Of a stretch of DNA of 64,000 bases, positions 34,221 to 43,395 are shown one piece after another. Numbering within the stretch: the first letter of the stretch is position 1; the number at the start of each line of letters is the position of its first letter. The notes under the pieces are model-generated. The model did no database searches. It saw only the letters and a list, made by a program, of their open reading frames with translations, and was not told where the DNA came from. The position numbers and the translations under genes were made by a program. Source of the DNA: Fischerella sp. PCC 9605 (GTDB lineage: Bacteria > Cyanobacteriota > Cyanobacteriia > Cyanobacteriales > Nostocaceae); assembly GCF_000517105.1 (NCBI RefSeq), contig NZ_KI912149.1:1575946-1639945 (forward strand), read 5' to 3'.

Positions 34221-35357
34221 ATGGCAAATCTGTCACTAACACTAAAGCTCCCGTTTTATCGACTTAATCAAGTTAAGGCACTTGAGTTTGAAAAACTAAC
34301 TGCTGTCAACACTCAGGTGGCTAATAAATTGTTGCGAGTCGGAATTAAGGAGCGAAAAAAGTTAACCAGTGCGGCGTTCCGTCACATTGAAATAGGTTCA
34401 ATGTGGATTAATCAAACAATTAGGAACACCAATGCAAAAATCAAGGTTAAGCACTTTAAGCAAATGTGGCTTGAGGTGAATAATCAAGGTTTTGAGATTG
34501 CCAAATCAGGAGATTTATATACAGTTTCTTTTAGCCTTTATCGAGGTAGAAAAGGACGCATCCCTTTGTCTGTTCATCAAGCTTCGCATGCCGATGTTTT
34601 GGAAAAACTGATTTCTGGAGAAGCCAAGTTGGGTTCTCTCAAGCTGTGTAAATCCAAAAAAGGAATTTGGTATGCGCTCATTGCTGTGTCGATGGATGTT
34701 CCCGATGCAGGTGAGATTAAGGGTTGGATCGGAGTAGATAGAGGACAAAACAATATTGCTGTTGCTGCACTGCCAAATAGTTTTGGTAAGTTCTGGAAAG
34801 GTGGACGGGTTAAAAGTTTGAGAAGACAATTTCAACGTACCCGCAAAAAACTCCAACAAGCTAAACAAATTAAGGAAGTGAAGCGACTAGAGCAACGTGA
34901 AAGACGTATCATGACCCATATTAACCATGTCATTTCAAAACAATTAGTACAGTTTGCGTCATACTTTGGAATGGGGTTACGGTTTGAGGATTTGTCTAGT
35001 TGCCGTCAGACAATGAAGCAGAAAAAGAAAACTAAATCCGATGCCGCTAAAAACCTTGATACATGGGCATTTTATCAGTTGGAATTTTTTACCAAATATA
35101 AAGCAGTTCGTGCAGGTGTACCAGTTGAATCTGTGAGCGCGTCATACACTAGCAAATCAGATCATCGTAACGGTGTTTTAGGTGTTAGAAATGGGGATTG
35201 GTTTAGAGGTTATGACGGTTATCGCTGCAATGCTGATTGGAATGCTAGTCAAAATATAGGTCAGTGGATAGGTTTTTCATGCCCTCTGGATCTTCAGAAG
35301 ACTGTATCTGCAATGGGTGCAGTTGATGTAGAGGGTGGGGTCAATGACAGTCCCTAA
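34221..35357 (+). CDS. tnpB: TnpB (IS200/IS605 family, RuvC-like RNA-guided nuclease) without zinc-finger cysteines
   Basis: Family knowledge: TnpB proteins are RNA-guided DNA nucleases and ancestors of Cas12. The split RuvC residues are all present: D in WIGVDRGQNNIA, E in LRFEDLSSCRQT, D in YRCNADWNASQNIG. The segment that normally carries the CxxC...CxxC finger reads YTSKSDHRNGVLGVRNG and DWFRGYDGYRC, so all four expected cysteines are replaced. About 379 residues from the ATG at 34221 (a TTG at 34215 would add two residues). No tnpA is nearby, so the element is either mobilised in trans or immobile. Confidence 0.85.
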   Translation: MANLSLTLKLPFYRLNQVKALEFEKLTAVNTQVANKLLRVGIKERKKLTSAAFRHIEIGSMWINQTIRNTNAKIKVKHFKQMWLEVNNQGFEIAKSGDLYTVSFSLYRGRKGRIPLSVHQASHADVLEKLISGEAKLGSLKLCKSKKGIWYALIAVSMDVPDAGEIKGWIGVDRGQNNIAVAALPNSFGKFWKGGRVKSLRRQFQRTRKKLQQAKQIKEVKRLEQRERRIMTHINHVISKQLVQFASYFGMGLRFEDLSSCRQTMKQKKKTKSDAAKNLDTWAFYQLEFFTKYKAVRAGVPVESVSASYTSKSDHRNGVLGVRNGDWFRGYDGYRCNADWNASQNIGQWIGFSCPLDLQKTVSAMGAVDVEGGVNDSP

Positions 35358-35370
35358 TTAGTGTGAAATG

Positions 35371-35437
35371 TCTAATCGGGTGGATTTATCCCTCGATTAG
35401 ACAACCGCTAGAATCACCGCCCTTGAAGCTGGCGGTG
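35371..35437 (+). ncRNA. Putative 3' part of the TnpB guide (omega/re) RNA and right end
   Basis: Two hairpins follow the tnpB stop: TCTAATCG (35371-35378) with CGATTAGA (35394-35401), and CACCGCC (35415-35421), loop CTTGAAGCT, GGCGGTG (35431-35437). In this family the guide RNA covers the 3' end of tnpB and the right-end hairpin, with the guide taken from flanking DNA. If so, the guide would start near AGTGTCAA at 35438-35445. RNA production is inferred. Confidence 0.55.
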
Positions 35438-35503
35438 AGTGTCAAAAAGGAAATTCGTCATCTAACTTAAGATGACACTGGCTGCCGCATCTAGTTAATT
35501 GCT

Positions 35504-37099
35504 ATGAAAATATCGTTCTGGCCTTATTCCCATACTGTACTGACAACATTTTGTTTATTGGGGTTGACAGCTGCATCGCGTCCTGAAGGAATTACAGAGG
35601 ATGTAGAGTTACGGGTTGGAATTGTGCAGCGATTTGGGGATAGTCCTAAAGAACAGATACAACTCGAACCCACACAAGGCGATCGCTTACGGCTAACATT
35701 TAAAACGGGTAATCAGCAGCAAACTCTGGTTACAGCCAAACCCGTGAAACTGGAAGTGATGATGCAACCCATCGCGCAACCAACTGTTGAGGAACAGGTG
35801 GTGTTGGGAACCTACCGCACTTATGAAACTGCCGAAGATAGCGCTAAAAATTGGCGTGCTAAGGGAATAGAAGTAGAAATAGTCCAGCCAGAACGCTGGC
35901 AAATATGGGCAAAACGGGACGTTTATAGTACTCCTTTATTGCGCCGCTTGCTATTGGAGAGTGTCCAGGCAGCTGGCAAGAAAAAAGCAATAATTGATAC
36001 TAAAATTCAGCAGCAGACACCACAAGTTAGTTGGGTAGTCAATGACAAGCGTTACAGCCACAATTATCTAGAAATTAGCAGTAGCAAAAATTTAGTTAAG
36101 GTCAATGAAGGCAAAAAACCAAATAATACTCGCCTTTACGCCGGACGCCTGCAATTACAGCCAAATGCCTACGGCACTTACACTCTAGTTAATCAAGTAC
36201 CTTTAGAAACTTATTTACGCGGGGTGGTGCCCTACGAAATTGGCGCACAAGCCCCGATGGCAGCAATGGAAGCCCAAGCGATTATTGCCCGCACCTATGC
36301 ACTACGGAATTTACATAGATTTGCGGCTGATAAGTATCAATTATGCGCTGACACGCACTGTCAAGTTTACTATGGACTCAAGGGGGTGACTGCTGTCACA
36401 GATCGGGCGATCGCATCTACAAAGGGTATGGTACTAACTTACAATAACGAATTAGTGGACGCCCTTTACTCTTCTACTACTGGTGGTGTCACAGCGGCTT
36501 TCAGCGATGTCTGGAATGGCGACGATCGCCCTTATCTAAAACCGATAGTAGATTCGCCTAGTAATATTTGGAACATAGCCGGGCAAAATCTCGCGGATGA
36601 AAATAACTTCCAGCGGTTTATCCGCTTGCAAAAGGGATTTAATGAAAGCAAGTGGGATTTATTCCGCTGGCGGCGAGAAACCAAACTGGAAGATATTGCC
36701 AAGGGTTTGCAGAAGTTTCTCAAAGTGAAAAATAGTCCCTATGCCAAGTTCAAAACTATCAAGGATATGAGGATAGTCAAACGCAGCACAAGTGGACGCA
36801 TTCTTAAACTCGCAGTTGATACCGATATCGGTACATTTCACCTACATAAAGACGAAGTTCGTAGCGCTTTTATTGCTCCTGTTAGCACGCTGTTTTATTT
36901 GCAGCCTCTCAATAAAGGTCAACCAAAATTATGGGGGTATGCTTTTATTGGTGGCGGACTCGGACATGGGGTAGGCTTGAGTCAAACAGGCGCACAAAAT
37001 TTAGCCAAGCTGGGTTGGTCGAATGAGAGAATACTCCAGTTCTACTATCCTGGTACTCAAATTCAAGTTCTCAACAATACAATCAAGCTCATTAACTAA
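35504..37099 (+). CDS. SpoIID/LytB-domain protein (putative peptidoglycan lytic enzyme)
   Basis: 531 residues. An N-terminal hydrophobic segment (about 10-25) serves for export. A SPOR-like stretch (VVLGTYRTYETAEDSAKNWRAKG) follows near 100-125, then the SpoIID domain at about 200-500: LETYLRGVVPYEIGAQAPMAA, EAQAIIARTYALRN, ALYSSTTGGVTAAFSDVW and GHGVGLSQTGAQNLA. SpoIID of spore formers is a lytic transglycosylase whose catalytic glutamate lies in the VPYEI region. In non-sporulating cyanobacteria the role is probably envelope remodelling or septum processing. No operon partner. Confidence 0.88.
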   Translation: MKISFWPYSHTVLTTFCLLGLTAASRPEGITEDVELRVGIVQRFGDSPKEQIQLEPTQGDRLRLTFKTGNQQQTLVTAKPVKLEVMMQPIAQPTVEEQVVLGTYRTYETAEDSAKNWRAKGIEVEIVQPERWQIWAKRDVYSTPLLRRLLLESVQAAGKKKAIIDTKIQQQTPQVSWVVNDKRYSHNYLEISSSKNLVKVNEGKKPNNTRLYAGRLQLQPNAYGTYTLVNQVPLETYLRGVVPYEIGAQAPMAAMEAQAIIARTYALRNLHRFAADKYQLCADTHCQVYYGLKGVTAVTDRAIASTKGMVLTYNNELVDALYSSTTGGVTAAFSDVWNGDDRPYLKPIVDSPSNIWNIAGQNLADENNFQRFIRLQKGFNESKWDLFRWRRETKLEDIAKGLQKFLKVKNSPYAKFKTIKDMRIVKRSTSGRILKLAVDTDIGTFHLHKDEVRSAFIAPVSTLFYLQPLNKGQPKLWGYAFIGGGLGHGVGLSQTGAQNLAKLGWSNERILQFYYPGTQIQVLNNTIKLIN

Positions 37100-37559
37100 A
37101 GTGTTACGCATTGAATTTGCACACTTACTCGTGAAGGTCGTCCTTAGTCATTAGTCATTAGTAACATAAAAGACTAATGAAGCATGAAAACCTATCTTTC
37201 CCTTCCTCTTTACCCCATTTTCAACATAGAACCCCACGAGCGATCGCCCACAACTAGGGAATGAAAAACTCTTCCCCGATCCCCGATTCTCAATCCCTAA
37301 TCCCCAATCCCTATTTTCAACATAGAGCTAAGGCAAATCACTATTTAGTAGAGGTAGTTTAAACTAGTAATAGCAAAATGAAGCAGGAACGCACACCCGT
37401 GCATTCCTGCCTGCTAAACAACTAGACTTTTGCCAAAGTAGGTTTATGGAGCAGACACAACAGAGGACAATTTTCTCTGTCCGTGCTGCTTCTTTTTTTC
37501 CTATCTCTACAACATCGAAGACTCTTGCAAGAGATATATTGTGTGAGGCGCCTATTTTT
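37100..37559. other. Intergenic region with hairpin and short repeats
   Basis: 460 bases between convergent genes. 37108-37137 is the 30-base dispersed repeat also seen at 13433-13462. 37141-37160 has TTAGTCATTAGTCATTAG repeats, and 37277-37310 has CCCCGATCCCCGATT and CCCTAATCCCC types. GCAGGAA-C-GCAC (37383-37394) pairs with GTGC-A-TTCCTGC (37399-37410), a strong hairpin 150 bases after the ferredoxin stop on the minus strand, possibly its terminator. Confidence 0.6.
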
Positions 37560-38264
<705 letters not shown>

Positions 38265-39245
38265 ATGGATAAAGCAAAAGTAGGCGTGGGTTTAGTTGGT
38301 ACTGGGTATGCGGCAAAGCTACGTGCAGAGGCATTTCTACATGCTGCGCGAACGCACTTAGTTGCTGTTGTCGGTCATACACCAGAAACAAGCGCAGCTT
38401 TTGCTAACCAATTCCAGTGTACGGCGATGAGTTCTTGGCAAGAACTAGTGGCAAGAGACGATATAGATTTAGTAACAATTTGTACTGTGAATCGAGATCA
38501 TGGTGCGATCGCTAAAGCAGCACTCTCTAGCGGCAAACACGTAATTGTCGAGTATCCGCTATCTTTAAATGTGGCAGAAGCCGAGGAAATCATCACCCTA
38601 GCAAAAGCTCAAAAAAAACTCCTCCACGTCGAACACATAGAACTTTTAGGCGGCGTGCATCAAGCCATCAAGCAACATCTACCACAAGTAGGTGAGTTAT
38701 TTTACGTTCGCTACAATACAATTAAGCCCGAGTATCCCGCACCCCGCAAATGGAGTTACAATCATGAGCTTTTCGGTTTTCCCTTAATGGGTGCGCTCTC
38801 CAGGTTACATCGTCTCACTGATTTGTTTGGTCAAGTCCTAACCGTCAACTGTCACAATCGGTTTTGGGCAACGGAAACAGAGTATTATCAAAGCTGTTTC
38901 TGTGTCACTCAACTTTGTTTCAGCAGTGGATTGCTAGCGCAAGTTATCTATGCCAAAGGCGAAACTATCTGGCACAGAGAACGCAGGTTTGAAATTCATG
39001 GTGAAAAGGGCGGATTAATTTTTGATGGTGATACGGGAATTTTAATCAAGGCAGGGGAAACCACACCAATAGAGGTTGGTAGCCGCCGCGGATTATTTGC
39101 TAAAGATACAAGTATAGTGTTAGACCATCTTTTTCATGACGCCCCGTTGTATGTTACCCCAGAGGAAAGTCTGTATACTCTCAAAGTAGCAGATGCGGCA
39201 AGGCGTTCTGCTGAAACAGGCTTAACTATAGTAGTTGAAGATTAG
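38265..39245 (+). CDS. bvdR: Biliverdin reductase BvdR (Gfo/Idh/MocA family)
   Basis: NAD(P)H-dependent reductase of biliverdin to bilirubin in the tetrapyrrole branch that also feeds phycobilin synthesis. The N-terminal Rossmann motif is GLVGTGYAAKLRAEAF. Distinctive BvdR blocks, not shared with other Gfo/Idh enzymes, are LLHVEHIELLGGVHQAIKQH, PAPRKWSYNHELFGFPL, ALSRLHRLTDLFG, and GSRRGLFAKDT. 326 residues, the normal length. It is divergent from the ferredoxin gene. The following GNAT gene is 52 bases downstream in the same direction and might be co-transcribed. Confidence 0.88.
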   Translation: MDKAKVGVGLVGTGYAAKLRAEAFLHAARTHLVAVVGHTPETSAAFANQFQCTAMSSWQELVARDDIDLVTICTVNRDHGAIAKAALSSGKHVIVEYPLSLNVAEAEEIITLAKAQKKLLHVEHIELLGGVHQAIKQHLPQVGELFYVRYNTIKPEYPAPRKWSYNHELFGFPLMGALSRLHRLTDLFGQVLTVNCHNRFWATETEYYQSCFCVTQLCFSSGLLAQVIYAKGETIWHRERRFEIHGEKGGLIFDGDTGILIKAGETTPIEVGSRRGLFAKDTSIVLDHLFHDAPLYVTPEESLYTLKVADAARRSAETGLTIVVED

Positions 39246-39297
39246 TTATTAGCGAACTCAGCAGCAAATACATAATGAATTGCCGAGGGCTATCATA

Positions 39298-39756
39298 GTG
39301 ATTACTCTTAGAGAAATCAACCAGAATAACTGGAAAGAATGCATTCGTCTTAAAACTACTGAAGAACAAGAAAAGTTTGTCGCTTCCAATCTCTACTCTC
39401 TTGCCGAGTCCAAATTTTATCCGTCTAGCGTTCCGCTTGGGATTTATCATCACGAAACTATGGTCGGCTTTATGATGTATGACCGCATGGACAGTGGTTA
39501 TCAAAACAGCGGTTACTTCATCTGGCGATTTATGATTGACAAAAGTCATCAGGGAAAGGGATATGGTAAAGCTGCGATGCAAGCAGTAATCAAGTTACTT
39601 CAAGAGAAGCCAGGCTGTAAAGAAATTTTGATTGGCTATAAACCAGAAAATGTAGTGGCAGAAAAACTATATCTCAGTTTAGGCTTTCAGAAGACGGGCT
39701 TGATTGAGCATGGAGATGTCCTCGTTTATCTTCCAGTCAGCCATCAAAGGGCGTGA
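39298..39756 (+). CDS. GNAT N-acetyltransferase (SpeG/PaiA-like)
   Basis: 152 residues. The acetyl-CoA site is DKSHQGKGYGKAAMQAVI (the R/Q-x-x-G-x-G/A signature), with WRFMIDKSHQ before it and KLYLSLGFQKTG after it. The N-terminal block SNLYSLAESKFYPS and YDRMDSGYQNSGYFIWRF resembles diamine/spermidine acetyltransferases. GTG at 39298 is chosen because GAGGG lies eight bases upstream; an in-frame TTG at 39280 is the alternative. Part of this gene's sequence, TTCCAATC...CTTGCCGAGTC, is echoed at the chimeric junction near 41914-41945. Confidence 0.82.
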   Translation: MITLREINQNNWKECIRLKTTEEQEKFVASNLYSLAESKFYPSSVPLGIYHHETMVGFMMYDRMDSGYQNSGYFIWRFMIDKSHQGKGYGKAAMQAVIKLLQEKPGCKEILIGYKPENVVAEKLYLSLGFQKTGLIEHGDVLVYLPVSHQRA

Positions 39757-39884
39757 CAGCAGAATAACAAAACCAAACAATAAGGGATTGATTGAGTCTT
39801 TTTTACTCAATCCAACTTACGGCGATCGCCCATAACAGTGCAAACTATACTTAATAAGCGCTCCTATAGATAAATTGAATTTTT

Positions 39885-40658
39885 ATGAACAAACAAACGA
39901 TTGTTATATTATCCAAAAGAGAACTAGAGAAAATGCGTAAGGCTGGGCGCTTGGCAGCCGAACTTTTACATCATCTTGAACCGATGGTGAAACCAGGAGT
40001 TAGCACTCTAGAATTGAACGACGAAGCAGAACGGTGGACGCAGGCGCACGGTGCTAAAAGCGCACCTCTTGGTTACAAAGGCTACCCCAAGTCGATATGT
40101 ACCAGCATTAATGAGGTAGTTTGTCATGGCATCCCTAATGCCAAGGAGATTCTTAAAGATGGTGACATTATCAATATTGATGTCACGCTGATTGTAGATG
40201 GCTATCACGGCGATACATCCAAAACATTCTTTGTCGGTACACCCTCGCCAATAGCAAAAAAGTTAGTTGAGGTGACAGAGGAATGCCGCAGAAGAGGTAT
40301 TACTGAAGTTAAACCAGGCGCGCGCATCGGAGATATTGGTGCTGCTATTCAAGAATATGCCGAGTCGCAGGGTTTTTCTGTAGTGCGAGACTTTGTTGGA
40401 CATGGGATTAGTAACATTTTCCACACTGCGCCAGATATTCCTCACTACGGGACGCGGGGCAAAGGCAGAGTGCTCAGACCTGGTATGGTGTTTACTATTG
40501 AACCGATGATCAACGAAGGTACTTGGGAAGTCGAGGTTTTAAGTGATGGGTGGACTGCCTTAACACGCGATCGCAAACTCTCAGCACAATTTGAGCATAC
40601 TGTAGCTGTAACTGAAGATGGCGTGGAAATTTTGACTTTAAGGGAAGGGGAAATTTAA
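39885..40658 (+). CDS. map: Type I methionine aminopeptidase
   Basis: Removes the initiator methionine from new proteins. The 257-residue protein has the five metal ligands in order: D in INIDVTLIVDG, D in YHGDTSKTFFVG, H in [12 protein letters not shown] in FTIEPMIN, E in [27 protein letters not shown] carries the conserved first histidine. The N-terminus ILSKRELEKMRKAGRLAAELLHHLEP is normal. The genome probably has another copy: a partial second map lies at 41937-42235. It is separate from bvdR and GNAT by a 128-base spacer. Confidence 0.95.
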   Translation: MNKQTIVILSKRELEKMRKAGRLAAELLHHLEPMVKPGVSTLELNDEAERWTQAHGAKSAPLGYKGYPKSICTSINEVVCHGIPNAKEILKDGDIINIDVTLIVDGYHGDTSKTFFVGTPSPIAKKLVEVTEECRRRGITEVKPGARIGDIGAAIQEYAESQGFSVVRDFVGHGISNIFHTAPDIPHYGTRGKGRVLRPGMVFTIEPMINEGTWEVEVLSDGWTALTRDRKLSAQFEHTVAVTEDGVEILTLREGEI

Positions 40659-40741
40659 TAATAAAATAAGCGATGGCAGATAACCTTGAATTCCCACACA
40701 TAACTTTTGTTCCGTCTGCACCAACGAGTTGTTAGGCGACT

Positions 40742-41122
40742 TCAGCGACTGTAAGGTTGCTCTATACTCAAGCCCGGAATGACTCGATAGTGCTTCACAT
40801 TAAAAGTGCAGAGAGTTGCATTGCGCCCAATAGCACAAGCAGCAATCAATGCATCAATCAGACCGACCTTATGGGACAGATGATACGCCGTAAAATCGGA
40901 CAAAGCGCGGGCACAATCAGTTTCAGTAGGCCAAACAACAGGTAACGGCGCTATAAGCTGGAGTACTTTTCGCACCTGCTGTTTGTTTTGAGCATCTTGA
41001 ATCAACTCCATGACGACAAAGCCAGGAATGCTTAGCAGTTCTGGGAGCGAGGCAAACCAAGCGAGTGCAGGTGCACAGCCCCGCTGAATGTCGATCATGA
41101 TGTCGGTATCGACGAGGTACAT
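40742..41122 (-). CDS. PIN-domain toxin (VapC type)
   Basis: 126-residue PIN-domain ribonuclease. The acidic catalytic residues are D5 in YLVDTDIMID, E39 in VVMELIQDA and D90 in VGLIDALIAACA. VapC-type toxins cut tRNA or rRNA and are held inactive by their antitoxin. The cognate antitoxin gene ends seven bases upstream in the same direction, the classic TA order. Confidence 0.88.
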   Translation of the reverse strand: MYLVDTDIMIDIQRGCAPALAWFASLPELLSIPGFVVMELIQDAQNKQQVRKVLQLIAPLPVVWPTETDCARALSDFTAYHLSHKVGLIDALIAACAIGRNATLCTFNVKHYRVIPGLSIEQPYSR

Positions 41123-41129
41123 GTGCTAC

Positions 41130-41390
41130 CTAAACCCGTGAGCGGGTTTCAGCCTCGTGACGCAACTTGCGTGCATGCTCCTGACTATCCGCGATATCAG
41201 GTCGGGAGTTAATCACGCCGACGCTCTCCCAGTAGGCAACCAGCTCTAACCCCGTCTTGGGAGGATTTTGAAGAAAAGGGCGAAAGGATAGAACGCGCAG
41301 AATATACTCTGCTAAAGGTAATTTAAGTTGAGATGCTTCGGTGGATAGTTCTTGCTCTAGTTCTGAAGGTAGCTCTAAGGTGATACTCAT
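41130..41390 (-). CDS. Antitoxin partner of the PIN toxin
   Basis: 86 residues. The N-terminus MSITLELPSELEQELSTEA is the ribbon/helix type seen in CopG/AbrB-like antitoxins, and the C-terminal half is highly charged (SQEHARKLRHEAETRSRV), as expected for the part that inhibits the PIN toxin. Its ATG overlaps the TGA of a short upstream frame (41387-41467) in an ATGA arrangement, so translation may be coupled. Confidence 0.8.
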   Translation of the reverse strand: MSITLELPSELEQELSTEASQLKLPLAEYILRVLSFRPFLQNPPKTGLELVAYWESVGVINSRPDIADSQEHARKLRHEAETRSRV

Positions 41391-41467
41391 AGCCGTGCTC
41401 TCCTCATTTGAAATTCATCAGGCGGAAGCTTGAGAATAGCAGCTTCAATTTGCTCAAGTGTTAACAT
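41387..41467 (-). pseudogene. Short leader frame, fragment of an addiction-module protein
   Basis: A 26-codon frame, MLTLEQIEAAILKLPPDEFQ followed by MRRARL and TGA. The first 20 residues resemble the start of small addiction-module proteins of the IEAxILxLPxxEF type, which are normally near 70 residues; the rest is missing. The TGA overlaps the ATG of the antitoxin. It may be a truncated second antitoxin or a coupling leader. Confidence 0.5.
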
Positions 41468-41936
41468 AAAACTCACTTACTTACATCAAAGGCAAGATTG
41501 AGAAAATTCCCTCTCTTGCCTCGTAGAATTAAATTAGGACTACAAGAATCCTAGAGATTTAGCAATCACAAACAGTGCGGCTATAGCCTGTAAGAAGGGT
41601 AGCAACTGCTTAACAATCAAACTTAATCTTCGGCAAAAAAATTGAAAGGGCTGATTTTGGTTGCGCCGACTGTCTTGACCTGATGTTCTTTCCTTAAACA
41701 CTGCTTTTCTCCGGTACTAGTGAACCGGCAAAGCTATCCCTTTTCAGGAAGCGCAGCAGCGGAGATCAAAGATTAAGGATTGATGGGACTGCCCACTCAA
41801 CAGACTGCTTTACCAGCAGTTTTCATCAATTTGCCGTCTTAACCTCATCACTCGGAAAGAAGTGGTGTACCCCAAATGAGGAGCAGTAGCTTGATTATAG
41901 CGAACAAAATTAGGTGTTCCAATCTTCACTCTCTTG
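41468..41936. other. Intergenic region with no clear gene
   Basis: About 470 bases between the TA module and the map fragment. The sequence is mixed, with no long repeat. The last 60 bases (about 41880-41945) carry a diverged GNAT-like stretch, readable as [14 protein letters not shown], that runs into the map fragment. No promoter for the TA module is clear. Confidence 0.5.
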
Positions 41937-42235
41937 CCGAGTCGCAGGGTTTTTCTGTAGTGCGAGACTTTGTTGGACATGGGATTAGCAATATTTTTCA
42001 TACTGCGCCAGATATTCCCCACTACGGGACGCGGGGCAAAGGCAGAGTGCTCAGACCTGGTATGGTGTTTACTATTGAACCGATGATCAACGAGGGTACT
42101 TGGGAAGTCGAGGTTTTAAGTGATGGGTGGACTGCCTTAACACGCGATCGCAAACTCTCAGCACAATTTGAGCATACTGTAGCTGTAACTGAAGACGGTG
42201 TGGAAATTCTGACATTACGGAAAGGGGAAATTTAA
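41937..42235 (+). pseudogene. C-terminal fragment of a second map gene
   Basis: About 295 bases match the last part of map (40360-40658), from [20 protein letters not shown] to the stop. I count roughly a dozen differences, almost all silent; the only residue change seen is E to K in LRxGEI. It has the three C-terminal metal ligands but lacks the two aspartates and the first histidine, so it cannot be an active aminopeptidase. Its 5' end joins GNAT-like sequence at the shared nine bases TGCCGAGTC. Confidence 0.85.
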
Positions 42236-42260
42236 CGCCACGCTTCAGCCGGGGGTAAGC

Positions 42261-43190
42261 TTACAGATTCAATTCCCACGTTTCGCCGATGAGATCCTGA
42301 CCGAAGCTGTGATGCGGTTCCTCGTGTACGAGTCGGAAGCCAGCTTGCTCGTAAATATGCCGGGCGGCAAGTAACACGCTATTGGTCCACAGGGCGATCG
42401 TTTTGTAGCCAGTTTGCCGGGCGAAGCGGATACATTCGTCCACCAATCGCCTGCCGATGCCGAACCCACGTGCCTTTGGCTCAACCAGTAGCAGGCGGAG
42501 TTTCGCCACCGTATCTGACTTTTTCACGAGGAACACAGAACCAACGATCTCACCATTCATCTCGGCGATCCAGCATCGCTCTCGTTTTGGATCGTAGTTT
42601 TGAATAAACTCGGCTACAATACTAGCAACCAATGCCTCAAACTGCTCATCCCACCCGTATTCTTGAGCGTATAGTACACCGTGACGATGCACGACCCAAC
42701 CCATATCACCGGGTTGATGCGGTCGAAGAATGTAGGGTACTTTTTGCTCTGGTTGAACACCGAGCAGTCTCTCGATCGTAAGCATTGCTTCTACTAAGCG
42801 GTGTTGATCCTCCGCAGATAGCCTACTTAACATCGTCTCAATATCAGCGTGTGAGCGTGCGTTAAGTTTAGCAAATGCTGCCTGACCCTGTTCCGTTAAG
42901 CGCAAGAGGCTTTGTCGACCATCTCTGGGAGAGGGCTGTTTGTCAATCAAACCGTGGTTTTTGAAATTGCGTAAAATGCGGCTGAGATAGCCTGCGTCTA
43001 AGCCCAACTCATTACCAAGCTCGGTTGCCGTCGTTGTTTCGTGATGTGCAAGTTCATAAATGACACGCGCTTCGGTAAGAGAAAATGAGCTTTCCAGATA
43101 TCCCTCGGTCAAAACGCCAATTTGCTGTGTGTAAAACCGATTAAAGCGACGGATAGCTTCTAAACGTTGAGCAATAGTAGACGTAGCCAT
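42261..43190 (-). CDS. MarR-family regulator fused to GNAT acetyltransferase
   Basis: 309 residues from the ATG at 43190, which is preceded by GGAG. The N-terminal half (about 5-140) is a MarR winged helix: TEARVIYELAHHETTTATELG, LGLDAGYLSRILRNFKNHGL, SPRDGRQSLLRLTEQG. The C-terminal half (about 155-309) is a GNAT domain with LLLVEPKARGFGIGRRLVDECIRFA and GFRLVHEEPHHSFGQDL. The fusion is widespread in bacteria. The acetyl acceptor and target promoters are unknown; autoregulation is plausible (candidate operator at 43232). Confidence 0.9.
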   Translation of the reverse strand: MATSTIAQRLEAIRRFNRFYTQQIGVLTEGYLESSFSLTEARVIYELAHHETTTATELGNELGLDAGYLSRILRNFKNHGLIDKQPSPRDGRQSLLRLTEQGQAAFAKLNARSHADIETMLSRLSAEDQHRLVEAMLTIERLLGVQPEQKVPYILRPHQPGDMGWVVHRHGVLYAQEYGWDEQFEALVASIVAEFIQNYDPKRERCWIAEMNGEIVGSVFLVKKSDTVAKLRLLLVEPKARGFGIGRRLVDECIRFARQTGYKTIALWTNSVLLAARHIYEQAGFRLVHEEPHHSFGQDLIGETWELNL

Positions 43191-43231
43191 ACACGTCTCC
43201 TCGCAACATACTACTAACTTGCTTGCCATTG

Positions 43232-43247
43232 TCAAACAAATATTTGA
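43232..43247. promoter_or_regulatory. Candidate MarR operator
   Basis: TCAAACAAATATTTGA, an imperfect palindrome with TCAAA/TTTGA arms, 42 bases upstream of the MarR-GNAT start. MarR proteins bind AT-rich palindromes of 14-20 bases. Position and symmetry are the only support. Confidence 0.4.
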
Positions 43248-43395
43248 TTTTATCAACTATCTGTACAAGTAGCGCCTTGGCAAAATGCGGGCAACATCTC
43301 CATGAGAATCGCCTACACGGACAACATCGCTTTCTTTGACAAGAGCGTTAGACAAAAGCTGCCCAATGTCGGTGGAAAGACTGGGAGAGGGAAAC

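Noticed and set aside
41876-42235. 119-codon frame as a functional small aminopeptidase
   Set aside because: It lacks the first two metal aspartates and the first histidine, and its N-terminus is unrelated; treated as a pseudogene fragment.
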